From Carboxylicivirga sp. (GTDB lineage: Bacteria > Bacteroidota > Bacteroidia > Bacteroidales > Marinilabiliaceae), in contig JAOARW010000071.1 of assembly GCA_025210475.1 (NCBI GenBank), forward strand, positions 1 through 60,892: a stretch of 60,892 bases of DNA, read 5' to 3'. This document shows positions 41,942 to 50,417 of the stretch, piece by piece (position 1 is the first letter of the stretch; every line of letters begins with the position of its first letter). The translations under genes were made by a program, and so were the position numbers. The notes under the pieces are model-generated. The model worked only from the letters and a program-made list of their open reading frames with translations. It searched no databases and had not been told where the DNA came from.

Positions 41942-44467
41942 ATGAAGGTACTATTGGTTTTTACATTTGTTTTTGTTTTTATATCATCGGGAAGGGGTGA
42001 TTCGAGAATTGACTCATTGATTCAAAATCTGTCGGTTGAAGAAAAAATTGACTTGCTCTTTGTCGATATACCAACAAGTAAGGATAAGCATGTTGTGTTC
42101 GGGTTGGATAGTATAAGTAAGACCATGATTTACGATGCCCGGCATGGGATCAGTGAATTTTCTTTTTTGGATGATACTTTATATTATTCACTGAAAGAAA
42201 ATGAACTTAAAGAAAAACTAAGGCAGGCAAGTCTGCACTTATGTATCGAAGAAGGTTTTCAGGGGGTATTAACGCCGGGCGATCATCCGGGAAGCTCTTA
42301 TCTTGACCTACCAAAGGATTCAATTTCTTCATTTGAACGACATCAAATTATTGATTTCCCACGCGATGTTTTTTTCGAAGAATATAAAATCGACGAACCG
42401 CTATATGAAAATCCAAGTGAGAAAATAACACAGCAAAAAATCGAGCAGTCAGGTTATGGCATTTTAAATATCTGGAATCATCCTCCACAATTGAGGATTT
42501 CACTGAACGAATTGTTACAACGAAATGTATTATTTAATAATACTGAGGATTTATATGGCCAACTTTTTCTGCAAGATGCTATTGCAAGCAATATAGTGAG
42601 CGATTCCTTGCTTAACGAAAGAGTTCGAAAGGTTTTGGAATTACAGGTACATTCAAATGATTCAATAACCTTTCCTGTTGCCGATGATTTTGGAAAATTG
42701 GCTTATCAGGCAGCAAAAGCATCAGTTTCTTTATACCAAAGGCAATCGATTTTGCCGCTTAAAAGACTCGATACAATTAGTGTATCAATTACAAATCTGG
42801 CTGGTGAGCAAGGGCAACAGTTTATTGATGATGCAAGAAAATATCAATCAACGGTTCAGGTATCAGATAGTTTGCCGACTCTTCAGGTGGTAGTCTGTTC
42901 AAGTTCTGATAGCCTTAGGGCATTTGTGAGTCAGAACAGGAGGCAGTCGAATTATTCGAAAAAGTATGTGCTTGTTACAGCCGGAGGTATCGGTAAAAGT
43001 ATAGAATCATATTTAGGATTCTTCACAGCTGTTTTAAGCATGCCACATAAATTAGATCAATCATGGTCGATGCTTGCCCAGTCGGTGTATGGTGGAATGG
43101 CAGTTAATGGTCGTTCAATGAATCATGAAAAATTAACAGGCAAAAGCTTAAGAAACAATGATGCAGGTAAAATACGCTTAGGTTTGTTGAATACATCAGA
43201 ACATTCGATTCCTGCCGATTCGATTGCAGAAATAGAAAGCATAATAAAGGAAGCCATCCAACAAAAAGCCATGCCTGGCTGTCAGTTAATGCTTGTTCAC
43301 AAGGGTGAGGTGCTTATTCAGAAAAGTTACGGACACCATACTTATAAAAGAAAACGAAAAGTACGCAATAGTGACCTTTATGATGTGGCATCGATTACCA
43401 AGCTGGCGGTTACATTTCCTTTGGTAATGCAGCTTTACGATGAACAACGATTGGATTTGGATGCTCCGATTTCCGATTATATATCACAACTCGATACAAC
43501 TGATAAGGCGGATATAACCATTCGGGAATTGCTTTTGCATCAAAGCGGATTGATTAGCTACATTCCTTTTCATACAAATTATCTCGATAAAGAATCATTG
43601 CGTAAGCGTCGTCTGTATAGTCGTCATTATTCACGACTTTATAATATAAGAGTCGATACCCGCTTGTATCAAAATAAAAATGCAAGGTTCCGAAAAGATG
43701 CCTTTTCGCATAAGTCATATGGAGATTATAAACTTCAGCTTACCCAGGATTGGTTTATGAATGCTAACTATGTTGATTCTATGTATAATAGCATTTATGC
43801 TTCGCCATTAAGGTCGGTTAAAAACTATCGTTACAGTGATTTGGGCTATTACATCTTGCAAAAGATTATTGAAAAGGAAGAGAAATCATCGGTTGATGAA
43901 TTGTTTTATAAACGATTTGCTTCTTTGGTGGGAGCAGACAGGCTTCGCTATAAACCCCTTGACTATTTCCCGCTCGATGAAATTGTGCCAACAGAAAAGG
44001 ATTTGGCGTTCAGAAGGGAATTGTTACATGGTTATGTTCATGATCAGGGTGCTGCCATGCTAGGAGGCGTGGCTGCTCATGCCGGACTATTTGCCAATGC
44101 AGGTGATTTAGCCAAATTAGCACAGATGATGCTGAATGAAGGGACTTATGGTGGCCAACGATTCGTGAATCAGAAAACGATCGGCTATTTTACGCAGCAT
44201 AACCAGTATGGCAATCGCAGGGGGCTCGGCGTAGATAAACCCGAATTGGAACCAGGCGAAAATTCACATGTTTCATTAAAAGCGTCTGATGCTTCATTTG
44301 GCCACACCGGCTTTACAGGTACCATGATGTGGATTGATCCGGAGCAAGAATTGGTGTACATATTTTTATCCAACAGAATACATCCTAATTCCTACAATAA
44401 AAAACTCTTGGAAATGAATGTGCGTACCCGTATTCAGGATGTGATTTATAATTCAATAATTGATTGA
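41942..44467 (+). CDS. Serine hydrolase (beta-lactamase family) with a decayed GH3-like N-terminus
   Basis: An 841-residue exported protein. Residues about 18-430 align in outline with the GH3/NagZ glucosaminidase part of related Bacteroidota fusions (LSVEEKIDLLFV at the start, SDSLLNERVRKVLELQ near 225, the YQAAKASVSLYQRQSILPL motif near 255). They lack the KHFPGHGxT and catalytic Asp/His blocks and are shorter than a normal GH3 pair of domains. Residues about 440-835 form a serine hydrolase with Ser484-x-x-Lys487 (ASITK), Tyr631-Ser-Asp (YRYSD) and His788-Thr-Gly (FGHTGF), all consistent with an active class C-like esterase/peptidase. A role in cell-wall turnover is inferred from the relatives and from the amino-sugar gene that follows. 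Confidence 0.8.
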   Translation: MKVLLVFTFVFVFISSGRGDSRIDSLIQNLSVEEKIDLLFVDIPTSKDKHVVFGLDSISKTMIYDARHGISEFSFLDDTLYYSLKENELKEKLRQASLHLCIEEGFQGVLTPGDHPGSSYLDLPKDSISSFERHQIIDFPRDVFFEEYKIDEPLYENPSEKITQQKIEQSGYGILNIWNHPPQLRISLNELLQRNVLFNNTEDLYGQLFLQDAIASNIVSDSLLNERVRKVLELQVHSNDSITFPVADDFGKLAYQAAKASVSLYQRQSILPLKRLDTISVSITNLAGEQGQQFIDDARKYQSTVQVSDSLPTLQVVVCSSSDSLRAFVSQNRRQSNYSKKYVLVTAGGIGKSIESYLGFFTAVLSMPHKLDQSWSMLAQSVYGGMAVNGRSMNHEKLTGKSLRNNDAGKIRLGLLNTSEHSIPADSIAEIESIIKEAIQQKAMPGCQLMLVHKGEVLIQKSYGHHTYKRKRKVRNSDLYDVASITKLAVTFPLVMQLYDEQRLDLDAPISDYISQLDTTDKADITIRELLLHQSGLISYIPFHTNYLDKESLRKRRLYSRHYSRLYNIRVDTRLYQNKNARFRKDAFSHKSYGDYKLQLTQDWFMNANYVDSMYNSIYASPLRSVKNYRYSDLGYYILQKIIEKEEKSSVDELFYKRFASLVGADRLRYKPLDYFPLDEIVPTEKDLAFRRELLHGYVHDQGAAMLGGVAAHAGLFANAGDLAKLAQMMLNEGTYGGQRFVNQKTIGYFTQHNQYGNRRGLGVDKPELEPGENSHVSLKASDASFGHTGFTGTMMWIDPEQELVYIFLSNRIHPNSYNKKLLEMNVRTRIQDVIYNSIID

Positions 44468-44570
44468 AAATTGTGTTAAATAATTTTTTGAAAGTTTCGA
44501 TAGCTTTTAATTTAAATGTAAAAGGTTATTAAAACTTTCTATTATATTTATTTTTAATCATTATAAATTG

Positions 44571-44578
44571 TAAATTTG
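44571..44578 (+). promoter_or_regulatory. Putative -7 box of NagB-like gene
   Basis: TAAATTTG matches the TAnnTTTG consensus 40 bases before the ATG at 44618. No good -33 TTG is present at normal spacing, so the call rests on the -7 match alone. Confidence 0.4.
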
Positions 44579-44617
44579 CAGCTGATCTAAAACCACAAAA
44601 CTTCAATTTAGAGTAAT

Positions 44618-46600
44618 ATGATAGTAAAATTCAATCAGAAAATCTCTCCCGCAGGAAAATTCAAAAATGAAGGTTATCACGATGACCCTTATTTACGTGC
44701 TTTAATTACAAAACACGAAAAGATTTCCACTAAGATTTATGGTTCTTCAACTGAAGGATCGAAGGCTGTTGCTTCCGAAATTGCTTCAATCATTAAGATT
44801 AAGGAACTTGAAGGTGGCAAGTGTGTATTAGGATTGGCAGTGGGGTCAGCGCCTAGCGAAGTGTACTCTGAGTTAATTCGACTACATAAAGAAGATGGTT
44901 TAAGCTTTAAAAACGTGATTGTTTTTAGTGTAATGGAATATTATCCGATTGCTCCGGAAGCATTGCAGAGCTTTAACCGTAATATTAGAGAGAAGTTCTT
45001 TAACCACATTGATATTCCACAAGGGAATATTCATTATTTAGATAGCAGCTTGCCACAAGAAAAAATCTATGAATTTTGCCATTCATTTGAAGAGCAAATT
45101 CAGAAGGTTGGTGGCATCGACATGCAGATTCTTGGTATTGGTCGCACCGGCCATATCGGATTAAACGAGCCGGGTTCATCAGGTAATTCATTAACACGCA
45201 TTGTTTCGCTTGATAATATTACACGAACGGAAGCGGCTTCTGATTTCTTTGGTATTGACAGTGTGCCTCGTAAGGCAATTACCATGGGTGTTAAAACCAT
45301 ATTAAATGCCAAAAGAATTCGAGTATTAGCATGGGGCGAAGGTAAGGCAGCAATCCTTAAGAAAACCATTGAAGGCGATATCAAGGAAGAGATTCCTGCT
45401 TCATTCTTACAGAATCATGAAAATTGCAAAATGATAGTGGATGAGGCTGCAGCTGCAGATCTTATTCGTGTGCAAACACCATGGTTAATTGATAGTGTAG
45501 AATGGGATGATCGCCTGATTAAGAAAGCTGTTCTATGGTTGTGCCAGAAGGTAAATAAGCCGATTTTGAAACTTACCGATCGTGATTACAACGATAATGG
45601 TATGGGTGATATTTTGGCTGAAAGAGGATCGGCATATCAAACCAATATCAGAATCTTTAACGAGCTGCAACATACCATCACCGGATGGCCAGGAGGTAAG
45701 CCTAACGCAGATGATACCAACCGTCCGGAAAGAAAATCACCAGCAAAGAAACGTGTCATTATTTTTAGTCCTCACCCGGATGATGATGTAATTTCAATGG
45801 GTGGTACCATGTTACGCTTGGTTGATCAGGGACATGAAGTGCATGTAGCTTACCAGGTTTCGGGTAGTATTGCGGTATCGGATGATGATGTATTGCGATA
45901 TCTTGATTTTATTAGCGACTACACCGATGGATTAACTGAGGATAGCAAGAAGATAAAAGAAGAGCACGATAAAATCCGTAAGTTCTTAGCGAACAAAAAA
46001 GCTGATCAGATCGATTTACCTGAAGTACGTCGTATTAAAGGATTGATTCGAGTAGGAGAGGCTAAAGCCGGATGTCGTTATGCCAATGTGAAAGATGAAA
46101 ACGTACATTTCCTTAATTTGCCGTTTTATGAGTCTGGTAGTGTTGAAAAACACCCAATGGGCAAAGCAGATGTAAAAATTGTGGCTGATTTAATTAAGGA
46201 AGTTAAGCCTCATCAGATTTTTGCAGCTGGAGATTTATCCGATCCACATGGTACCCACCGGGTTTGTTTGGATGCAATTTTCCAGGCAGTTGATGTGCTT
46301 AAATCGGAGTCGTGGATGAAGGATTGTTGGGTGTGGTTATATCGCGGTGCTTGGCATGAGTGGGAAATTCATAACATTGAAATGGCAGTGCCAATCAGTC
46401 CCGATGAATTGATGCGTAAGCGTAATGCCATCTTTAAGCACCAATCGCAGAAAGATGGAGCCATGTTCTTAGGTGGCGATAACCGTGAATTTTGGCAAAG
46501 AGCAGAGGAACGAAACCGTGGAACAGCAAGCCTGTACAATGAGTTGGGTATGGCTGAATACGAGGCGGTAGAAGCTTTTGTTCGATACGAATTTTTGTAG
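44618..46600 (+). CDS. NagB-like/PIG-L deacetylase fusion
   Basis: A 660-residue two-domain protein. Residues about 30-300 resemble glucosamine-6-phosphate deaminase: LGLAVGSAPSEVYSEL, then GIGRTGHIGLNEPGS with His179 and Glu184. Residues about 375-655 are a PIG-L/LmbE-type deacetylase with the zinc motif HPDDD (386-390) and DPHGTHR. By eye, two catalytic aspartates of E. coli NagB are replaced: the Asp72 position reads Met106 (SVMEYYP) and the Asp141 position reads Thr177. Classical deaminase activity is therefore doubtful, whereas the PIG-L metal site looks complete. Such fusions are typical of Bacteroidota. Amino-sugar deacetylation is the safest functional guess. A terminator follows directly. 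Confidence 0.85.
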   Translation: MIVKFNQKISPAGKFKNEGYHDDPYLRALITKHEKISTKIYGSSTEGSKAVASEIASIIKIKELEGGKCVLGLAVGSAPSEVYSELIRLHKEDGLSFKNVIVFSVMEYYPIAPEALQSFNRNIREKFFNHIDIPQGNIHYLDSSLPQEKIYEFCHSFEEQIQKVGGIDMQILGIGRTGHIGLNEPGSSGNSLTRIVSLDNITRTEAASDFFGIDSVPRKAITMGVKTILNAKRIRVLAWGEGKAAILKKTIEGDIKEEIPASFLQNHENCKMIVDEAAAADLIRVQTPWLIDSVEWDDRLIKKAVLWLCQKVNKPILKLTDRDYNDNGMGDILAERGSAYQTNIRIFNELQHTITGWPGGKPNADDTNRPERKSPAKKRVIIFSPHPDDDVISMGGTMLRLVDQGHEVHVAYQVSGSIAVSDDDVLRYLDFISDYTDGLTEDSKKIKEEHDKIRKFLANKKADQIDLPEVRRIKGLIRVGEAKAGCRYANVKDENVHFLNLPFYESGSVEKHPMGKADVKIVADLIKEVKPHQIFAAGDLSDPHGTHRVCLDAIFQAVDVLKSESWMKDCWVWLYRGAWHEWEIHNIEMAVPISPDELMRKRNAIFKHQSQKDGAMFLGGDNREFWQRAEERNRGTASLYNELGMAEYEAVEAFVRYEFL

Positions 46601-46620
46601 GAGAATAAACAATAGATAAG

Positions 46621-46650
46621 AAAAGGTGTTCTGTTGAGCACCTTTTTTTT
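46621..46650 (+). terminator. Terminator after NagB-like gene
   Basis: AAAAGGTG (46621-46628) pairs with CACCTTTT (46639-46646) and is followed by a T run. Confidence 0.85.
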
Positions 46651-46653
46651 GTG

Positions 46654-46687
46654 CACAAAAAAAGGGCAATCGTAATGATTACCCTTT
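46654..46687 (-). terminator. Terminator of flavodiiron gene
   Basis: Read on the minus strand, AAAGGG and CCCTTTTTTT flank an inner AATC/GATT pairing. It ends the minus-strand gene whose stop is at 46711 and is distinct from the hairpin at 46621. Confidence 0.7.
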
Positions 46688-46710
46688 CAATATATTTTGA
46701 ATCTGCCGCT

Positions 46711-47907
46711 CTATCGGTTGGCTTTTAGCTTTTCAGCCATTGCTACACCAAGCTGCCAGCAAGCTTCATACTTATCTTCTTTTAAAGCATGTTTTTCTTC
46801 AACGGCATCAGCCACTTCTTCCCATTTAAGGCTTTCTCCAATCTCTCTAAGTTTCTTTACCGATGCACCGGCCCAGGTAAACGAACCCAACACACCAAAG
46901 TAATGGTTGGCAACACCCATGTGGTGAAGTTTGTTGGCCAAAGCCTCCATGTTTGGATGCAATTCGTTGCTGTAAGTCGGACTACCCATAATTAATCCTT
47001 TGAACTTGAAAACGTCTGAAATAATGTACGAAGGATGCGTTTTACTGACGTCGTATACACGAACATTTTTAATTCCGCTTTCAGTAATGGCGCGAGCTGT
47101 TACTTCGGCCATTTCTTCAGTGTTTCCATACATAGAAGCATATGCTACTACAACCCCTTCTTCACCTTCATACTTGCTCCATTGATCATACATTTCAATC
47201 ATTCGGGCAATGTTTTCGCGGTAGATAGGGCCGTGAGACGGAGCCACCATTTTAAGATCGAGCCCGCCTAGTTTCTGAAGGGCCTTTTGAACCGGATTTC
47301 CGTATTTCCCAACAATGTTGGAGTAGTAACGGCGCATTTCATCCGTGTAGTGCTCAAAATCCAACTCATCATCGAATATTCCGCCATCTAAAGTACCAAA
47401 GCTACCGAAGGCGTCTGATGAGAAAAGAATCTGATTGTTTTCTTCGAAACAAACCATTGATTCTGGCCAGTGTACCATCGGCACTGTATAGAAAGTTAGT
47501 TTGTTTTTACCAAGATCGATGGAATCACCTTCTTTTACAATTTCAAAATTGCCACTGATGCCGTAGTAACCTTCAATCATTGGAACAGTTTTTTTGTTAC
47601 CAACGATTTTCATCTCAGGATAAAGCTCAGTAAGAATACGAATAGCACCAGAGTGATCTGGCTCCATATGGTTAACAACAAGATAGTCTACGTTGCGACC
47701 ATTAAGTATGGCTCTTACTTTAGCAATCCACTTTTCAAAATGACCTGCTTCAACGGTATCAACAATAGCTACTTTCTCGTCGGCTATCACATATGAGTTG
47801 TACGATACGCCACGATCGAGCGGCCACATATTCTCAAATAAGTTAGTGCGACGGTCGTTTACACCCACATAAAAAATATCTTCAGAAAGATTTACCGGTC
47901 TGTACAT
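46711..47907 (-). CDS. fprA: Flavodiiron protein (A-type flavoprotein)
   Basis: A 398-residue cytoplasmic oxygen or nitric oxide reductase. The N-terminal metallo-beta-lactamase-like domain holds the diiron ligands: His80-x-Glu82-x-Asp84-His85 (NHMEPDHSG), a His in MVHWPES, an Asp in FSSDAFGSFG and a His in APSHGPIYR. The C-terminal flavodoxin domain binds FMN through YASMYGNTEEMAE near 260-270. There is no rubredoxin domain, so a separate rubredoxin or reductase must donate electrons. It suggests the organism meets oxygen or NO while living with little oxygen. It has its own terminator and appears to be a single gene. Confidence 0.94.
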   Translation of the reverse strand: MYRPVNLSEDIFYVGVNDRRTNLFENMWPLDRGVSYNSYVIADEKVAIVDTVEAGHFEKWIAKVRAILNGRNVDYLVVNHMEPDHSGAIRILTELYPEMKIVGNKKTVPMIEGYYGISGNFEIVKEGDSIDLGKNKLTFYTVPMVHWPESMVCFEENNQILFSSDAFGSFGTLDGGIFDDELDFEHYTDEMRRYYSNIVGKYGNPVQKALQKLGGLDLKMVAPSHGPIYRENIARMIEMYDQWSKYEGEEGVVVAYASMYGNTEEMAEVTARAITESGIKNVRVYDVSKTHPSYIISDVFKFKGLIMGSPTYSNELHPNMEALANKLHHMGVANHYFGVLGSFTWAGASVKKLREIGESLKWEEVADAVEEKHALKEDKYEACWQLGVAMAEKLKANR

Positions 47908-48075
47908 ATTTGCCTGGTTTATATTGTATGTTATTTATTTCGGTATTTGAATGCGCAAAAATAGAAAAAAGTTAGTGAGTTGAAAGAATAAATGTCATCT
48001 TATAAACTGAGTTCTAAAATTTAAATTAATGGTTTATACCAATTGTATATCAAAATGATTGATCGGAACTGACCA

Positions 48076-48104
48076 CAAAAAAGCCGGTACGTCGATACCG
48101 GCTT
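48076..48104 (-). terminator. Terminator of the cell-wall operon
   Basis: AAGCCGGTA (48081-48089) and TACCGGCTT (48096-48104) form a perfect 9-base stem. On the minus strand it runs into TTTTTT, ending the murB-mltG-TetR-like-SPOR transcript. Confidence 0.85.
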
Positions 48105-48126
48105 AAAATTCTTTCTTATTCTGTAT

Positions 48127-48579
48127 TTATTGGCGACGAATCAACAGCCAAACATCGTCGTATTTACTGTACTTATTTCGGATTGAATTAATTCTTTGTC
48201 GCGCTGGCATTTCTTCGTTATAGGCTGAAACGGAAACACGGTATAGGCCATTTTCATTCTCCAGAAGCACTGGTAAAAATCCTTCATCAAAAAGTTGTTT
48301 CTTATAGTTTTTAGCATTATCGAGCACCCTGAATGAGCCAATAATTACGTAGTATTTAAATACTTCAGATTCTTTCTCGTCAATAACTTTTACTTTTTCT
48401 TCCTTTACCACAATTTTAGTTTGCTCAGGCTGTTTATCTTCTTTTACAACCGGTGTGGTTTCTTCTTCTACGTACGGGCTGTCGCTGTCTTCAAAGCTCG
48501 AAGTACCGCCGTTTAGCGATGCACATGAAACTATAACAAAAGTAAGAGTGGTTAACGTTAAGGCTTTAATCAATTGCAT
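48127..48579 (-). CDS. SPOR-domain lipoprotein
   Basis: A 150-residue envelope lipoprotein. The signal ends in a lipobox (VIVSC, Cys19), then comes an acidic/lysine-rich linker (about 25-72), then a SPOR domain (about 73-150, YYVIIGSFRVLDNAKNYKKQL, GLYRVSVSAY). SPOR domains bind peptidoglycan strands stripped of stem peptides, as found at division sites. It is the last gene of a minus-strand run with murB and mltG, consistent with a role in the cell wall, and is followed by a strong terminator. Confidence 0.9.
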   Translation of the reverse strand: MQLIKALTLTTLTFVIVSCASLNGGTSSFEDSDSPYVEEETTPVVKEDKQPEQTKIVVKEEKVKVIDEKESEVFKYYVIIGSFRVLDNAKNYKKQLFDEGFLPVLLENENGLYRVSVSAYNEEMPARQRINSIRNKYSKYDDVWLLIRRQ

Positions 48580-48601
48580 ATTTAAAAATTTTTAAGGTTA
48601 C

Positions 48602-49279
48602 TTATCTGTTAGCAAAGCTAATGGCTTCGTAGAATTGTTTCCGTTTGCGAAAATAGTGCCAATTTTCTTCTGTTGCCACTTCTTCGAGGTAATCTTCGAA
48701 AATATTGCTGAAAATATTGGCAAATGAGTATGTTTCGGAGGTAGAATAGGCCTGTGAGTGAATGGTTTTAATTCGATCGATGTACTTATTAATTACTAAA
48801 GATTTGTCGAGGTCAGCTTTATATTCGTTCTTGAGAATGCCTTTTTCAAGGTTATCTGTCAAGCGTTTTTCGATAAAACCATATAATTGAGTCAGGTGGC
48901 TTTGATATAGTTCAGGATTCAACTTAAATACAAAAATATATTTGGATGGCGAGAGTTGTTCAAAGTGCTCAAATATTTCCTGCCCGCTGATGATCATACT
49001 GTCAACGGCTCCCTCAGATTCGTATTTTTCGAAGTCGAGCACTTCGGAGAAAGCCAGAATCCTGTAATCCAGTATTTGCTTAATTAAACTTTGGGGTGTT
49101 GGAGCCAATTTGCTTATTTCATTTAGTTCACAACCAATGGCCTTGCAAACTTCCAGTAAGTTGATTCTATCCGGATTCAGCTCGCAAAGATGATTATGAA
49201 TCTTACCAATGAGTTGACGTATCTCTTGTTCCATTGTTCCACTTTTATTTTCATCAAAAGATAGCTGTAAAATAGTCAA
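48602..49279 (-). CDS. Helical protein, possibly TetR-like
   Basis: A 225-residue protein (or 210 from the internal ATG at 49234), mostly helical. Residues about 38-80 (INLLEVCKAIGCELNEISKL followed by PTPQSLIKQIL) resemble the helix-turn-helix and the pre-ligand helix of TetR regulators, but the usual glycine and the aromatic YxxFxxK motif are degraded. The rest has the helix spacing of a TetR effector domain. No membrane segment or signal is seen. It lies in the murB-mltG-SPOR run with short gaps of 45 and 22 bases, so it may regulate, or take part in, cell-wall work. The family assignment is tentative. Confidence 0.5.
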   Translation of the reverse strand: MTILQLSFDENKSGTMEQEIRQLIGKIHNHLCELNPDRINLLEVCKAIGCELNEISKLAPTPQSLIKQILDYRILAFSEVLDFEKYESEGAVDSMIISGQEIFEHFEQLSPSKYIFVFKLNPELYQSHLTQLYGFIEKRLTDNLEKGILKNEYKADLDKSLVINKYIDRIKTIHSQAYSTSETYSFANIFSNIFEDYLEEVATEENWHYFRKRKQFYEAISFANR

Positions 49280-49324
49280 ATTTAGCTTAAAAGCACAAAC
49301 CTTTATAAGAGGCTTGAAGGTAGC

Positions 49325-50392
49325 TTAACGATATATCTTGTTTTTATTAAGAGCACGTCGAAATTTTCGTGCATTGACATTGTGCTGTTTAAGTGTTTTG
49401 GCAAAGTTATGGTAACCCGAAAAGTCTTCTTTGGCACACATGTATAGATAATCGTGCTGTGCATAGTTCAAAACCGCATCGATACCCGAAACTGATGGAA
49501 TACGGATTGGCCCCGGAGGCAAACCGGCATGAATGTATGTGTTATAAGGCGATTTTATTTTCAGATCCTTCGATAGAACCCGTTGAATAGAAAAATCACC
49601 CAACGCATACTTAACCGTCGGATCAGCCTGCAACTTGATGTTCTTATTCAATCGGTTAATATATAAACCAGCAACTTTGGGTTTTTCATCATGTTTAATG
49701 GTTTCCTCATCCACAATCGCAGCCAGCGTGCTTACTTCAACAGGCGTTAATTTGGCTTTTTCAGCTTGTGCAAGGCGTTTATCCGACCAGAATTTTTTGT
49801 ATTCTTTATGCATGCGCTTAATGAAATTCTCTGGCGACGTATTCCACCATAGCTCGTAGGTATTTGGGATAAACATGGCCGGAGCGGTGGCCTTGTTAAA
49901 TCCTGAATTTTTAAAAGCTGTTTCAGAATTTAATGCATTTATAAGTTCGGTGCTGTCGCATTCGAGGTATTGGCTTACTTTGCCAGCTAGTTCGGGTAGT
50001 GTTCGAATGTTGTTAAAGGTCACTTTAACCGCTGTTTGGTCTCCCGATCTTAAGGTGTTCACCAGTTTATTGTTGGTCCAACCATCTTTTATTCGGTAAC
50101 GTCCCGGCTTAACCGTGTTGTATTGCTTTAACTCGGCAACCCACTTAAATCCTTTTGTATCTTTCAGGTAGCCGCCATCTTCCAATGCCACAAATACATC
50201 CTCCAGATCCGATCCGCTAGAGATATAAAACAATTCGTTGCCTTCGCTAACAACTACATTGGGAGCATAAATGCGGTCGTAGTAATTTTTACCAAGGTAT
50301 ACGGCAATAAGCATTAATATGGCCATCAGGTAAATAAGTCGAAGAAAGGTCTTATTCACTTTTGATTTTTTATTTCTTTGCTGGATTGTCAT
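49325..50392 (-). CDS. mltG: Endolytic murein transglycosylase MltG
   Basis: Cuts nascent glycan strands at the membrane and so sets their length. The 355-residue product has one N-terminal transmembrane helix (about 16-34), a LysM-like subdomain (about 45-115) and the YceG/MltG catalytic domain (about 165-345). The catalytic Glu is in AAIVDEETIKHDE (Glu230 is the likely residue), followed by KVAGLYINRL, LQADPTVKYALGD and SPYNTYIHAGLPPGPIRIPS, all diagnostic. It begins 25 bases after the murB stop; the two are probably co-transcribed, as in many Bacteroidota. Confidence 0.95.
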   Translation of the reverse strand: MTIQQRNKKSKVNKTFLRLIYLMAILMLIAVYLGKNYYDRIYAPNVVVSEGNELFYISSGSDLEDVFVALEDGGYLKDTKGFKWVAELKQYNTVKPGRYRIKDGWTNNKLVNTLRSGDQTAVKVTFNNIRTLPELAGKVSQYLECDSTELINALNSETAFKNSGFNKATAPAMFIPNTYELWWNTSPENFIKRMHKEYKKFWSDKRLAQAEKAKLTPVEVSTLAAIVDEETIKHDEKPKVAGLYINRLNKNIKLQADPTVKYALGDFSIQRVLSKDLKIKSPYNTYIHAGLPPGPIRIPSVSGIDAVLNYAQHDYLYMCAKEDFSGYHNFAKTLKQHNVNARKFRRALNKNKIYR

Positions 50393-50417
50393 AACAAATT
50401 GTTAAGCGGATTAAATG

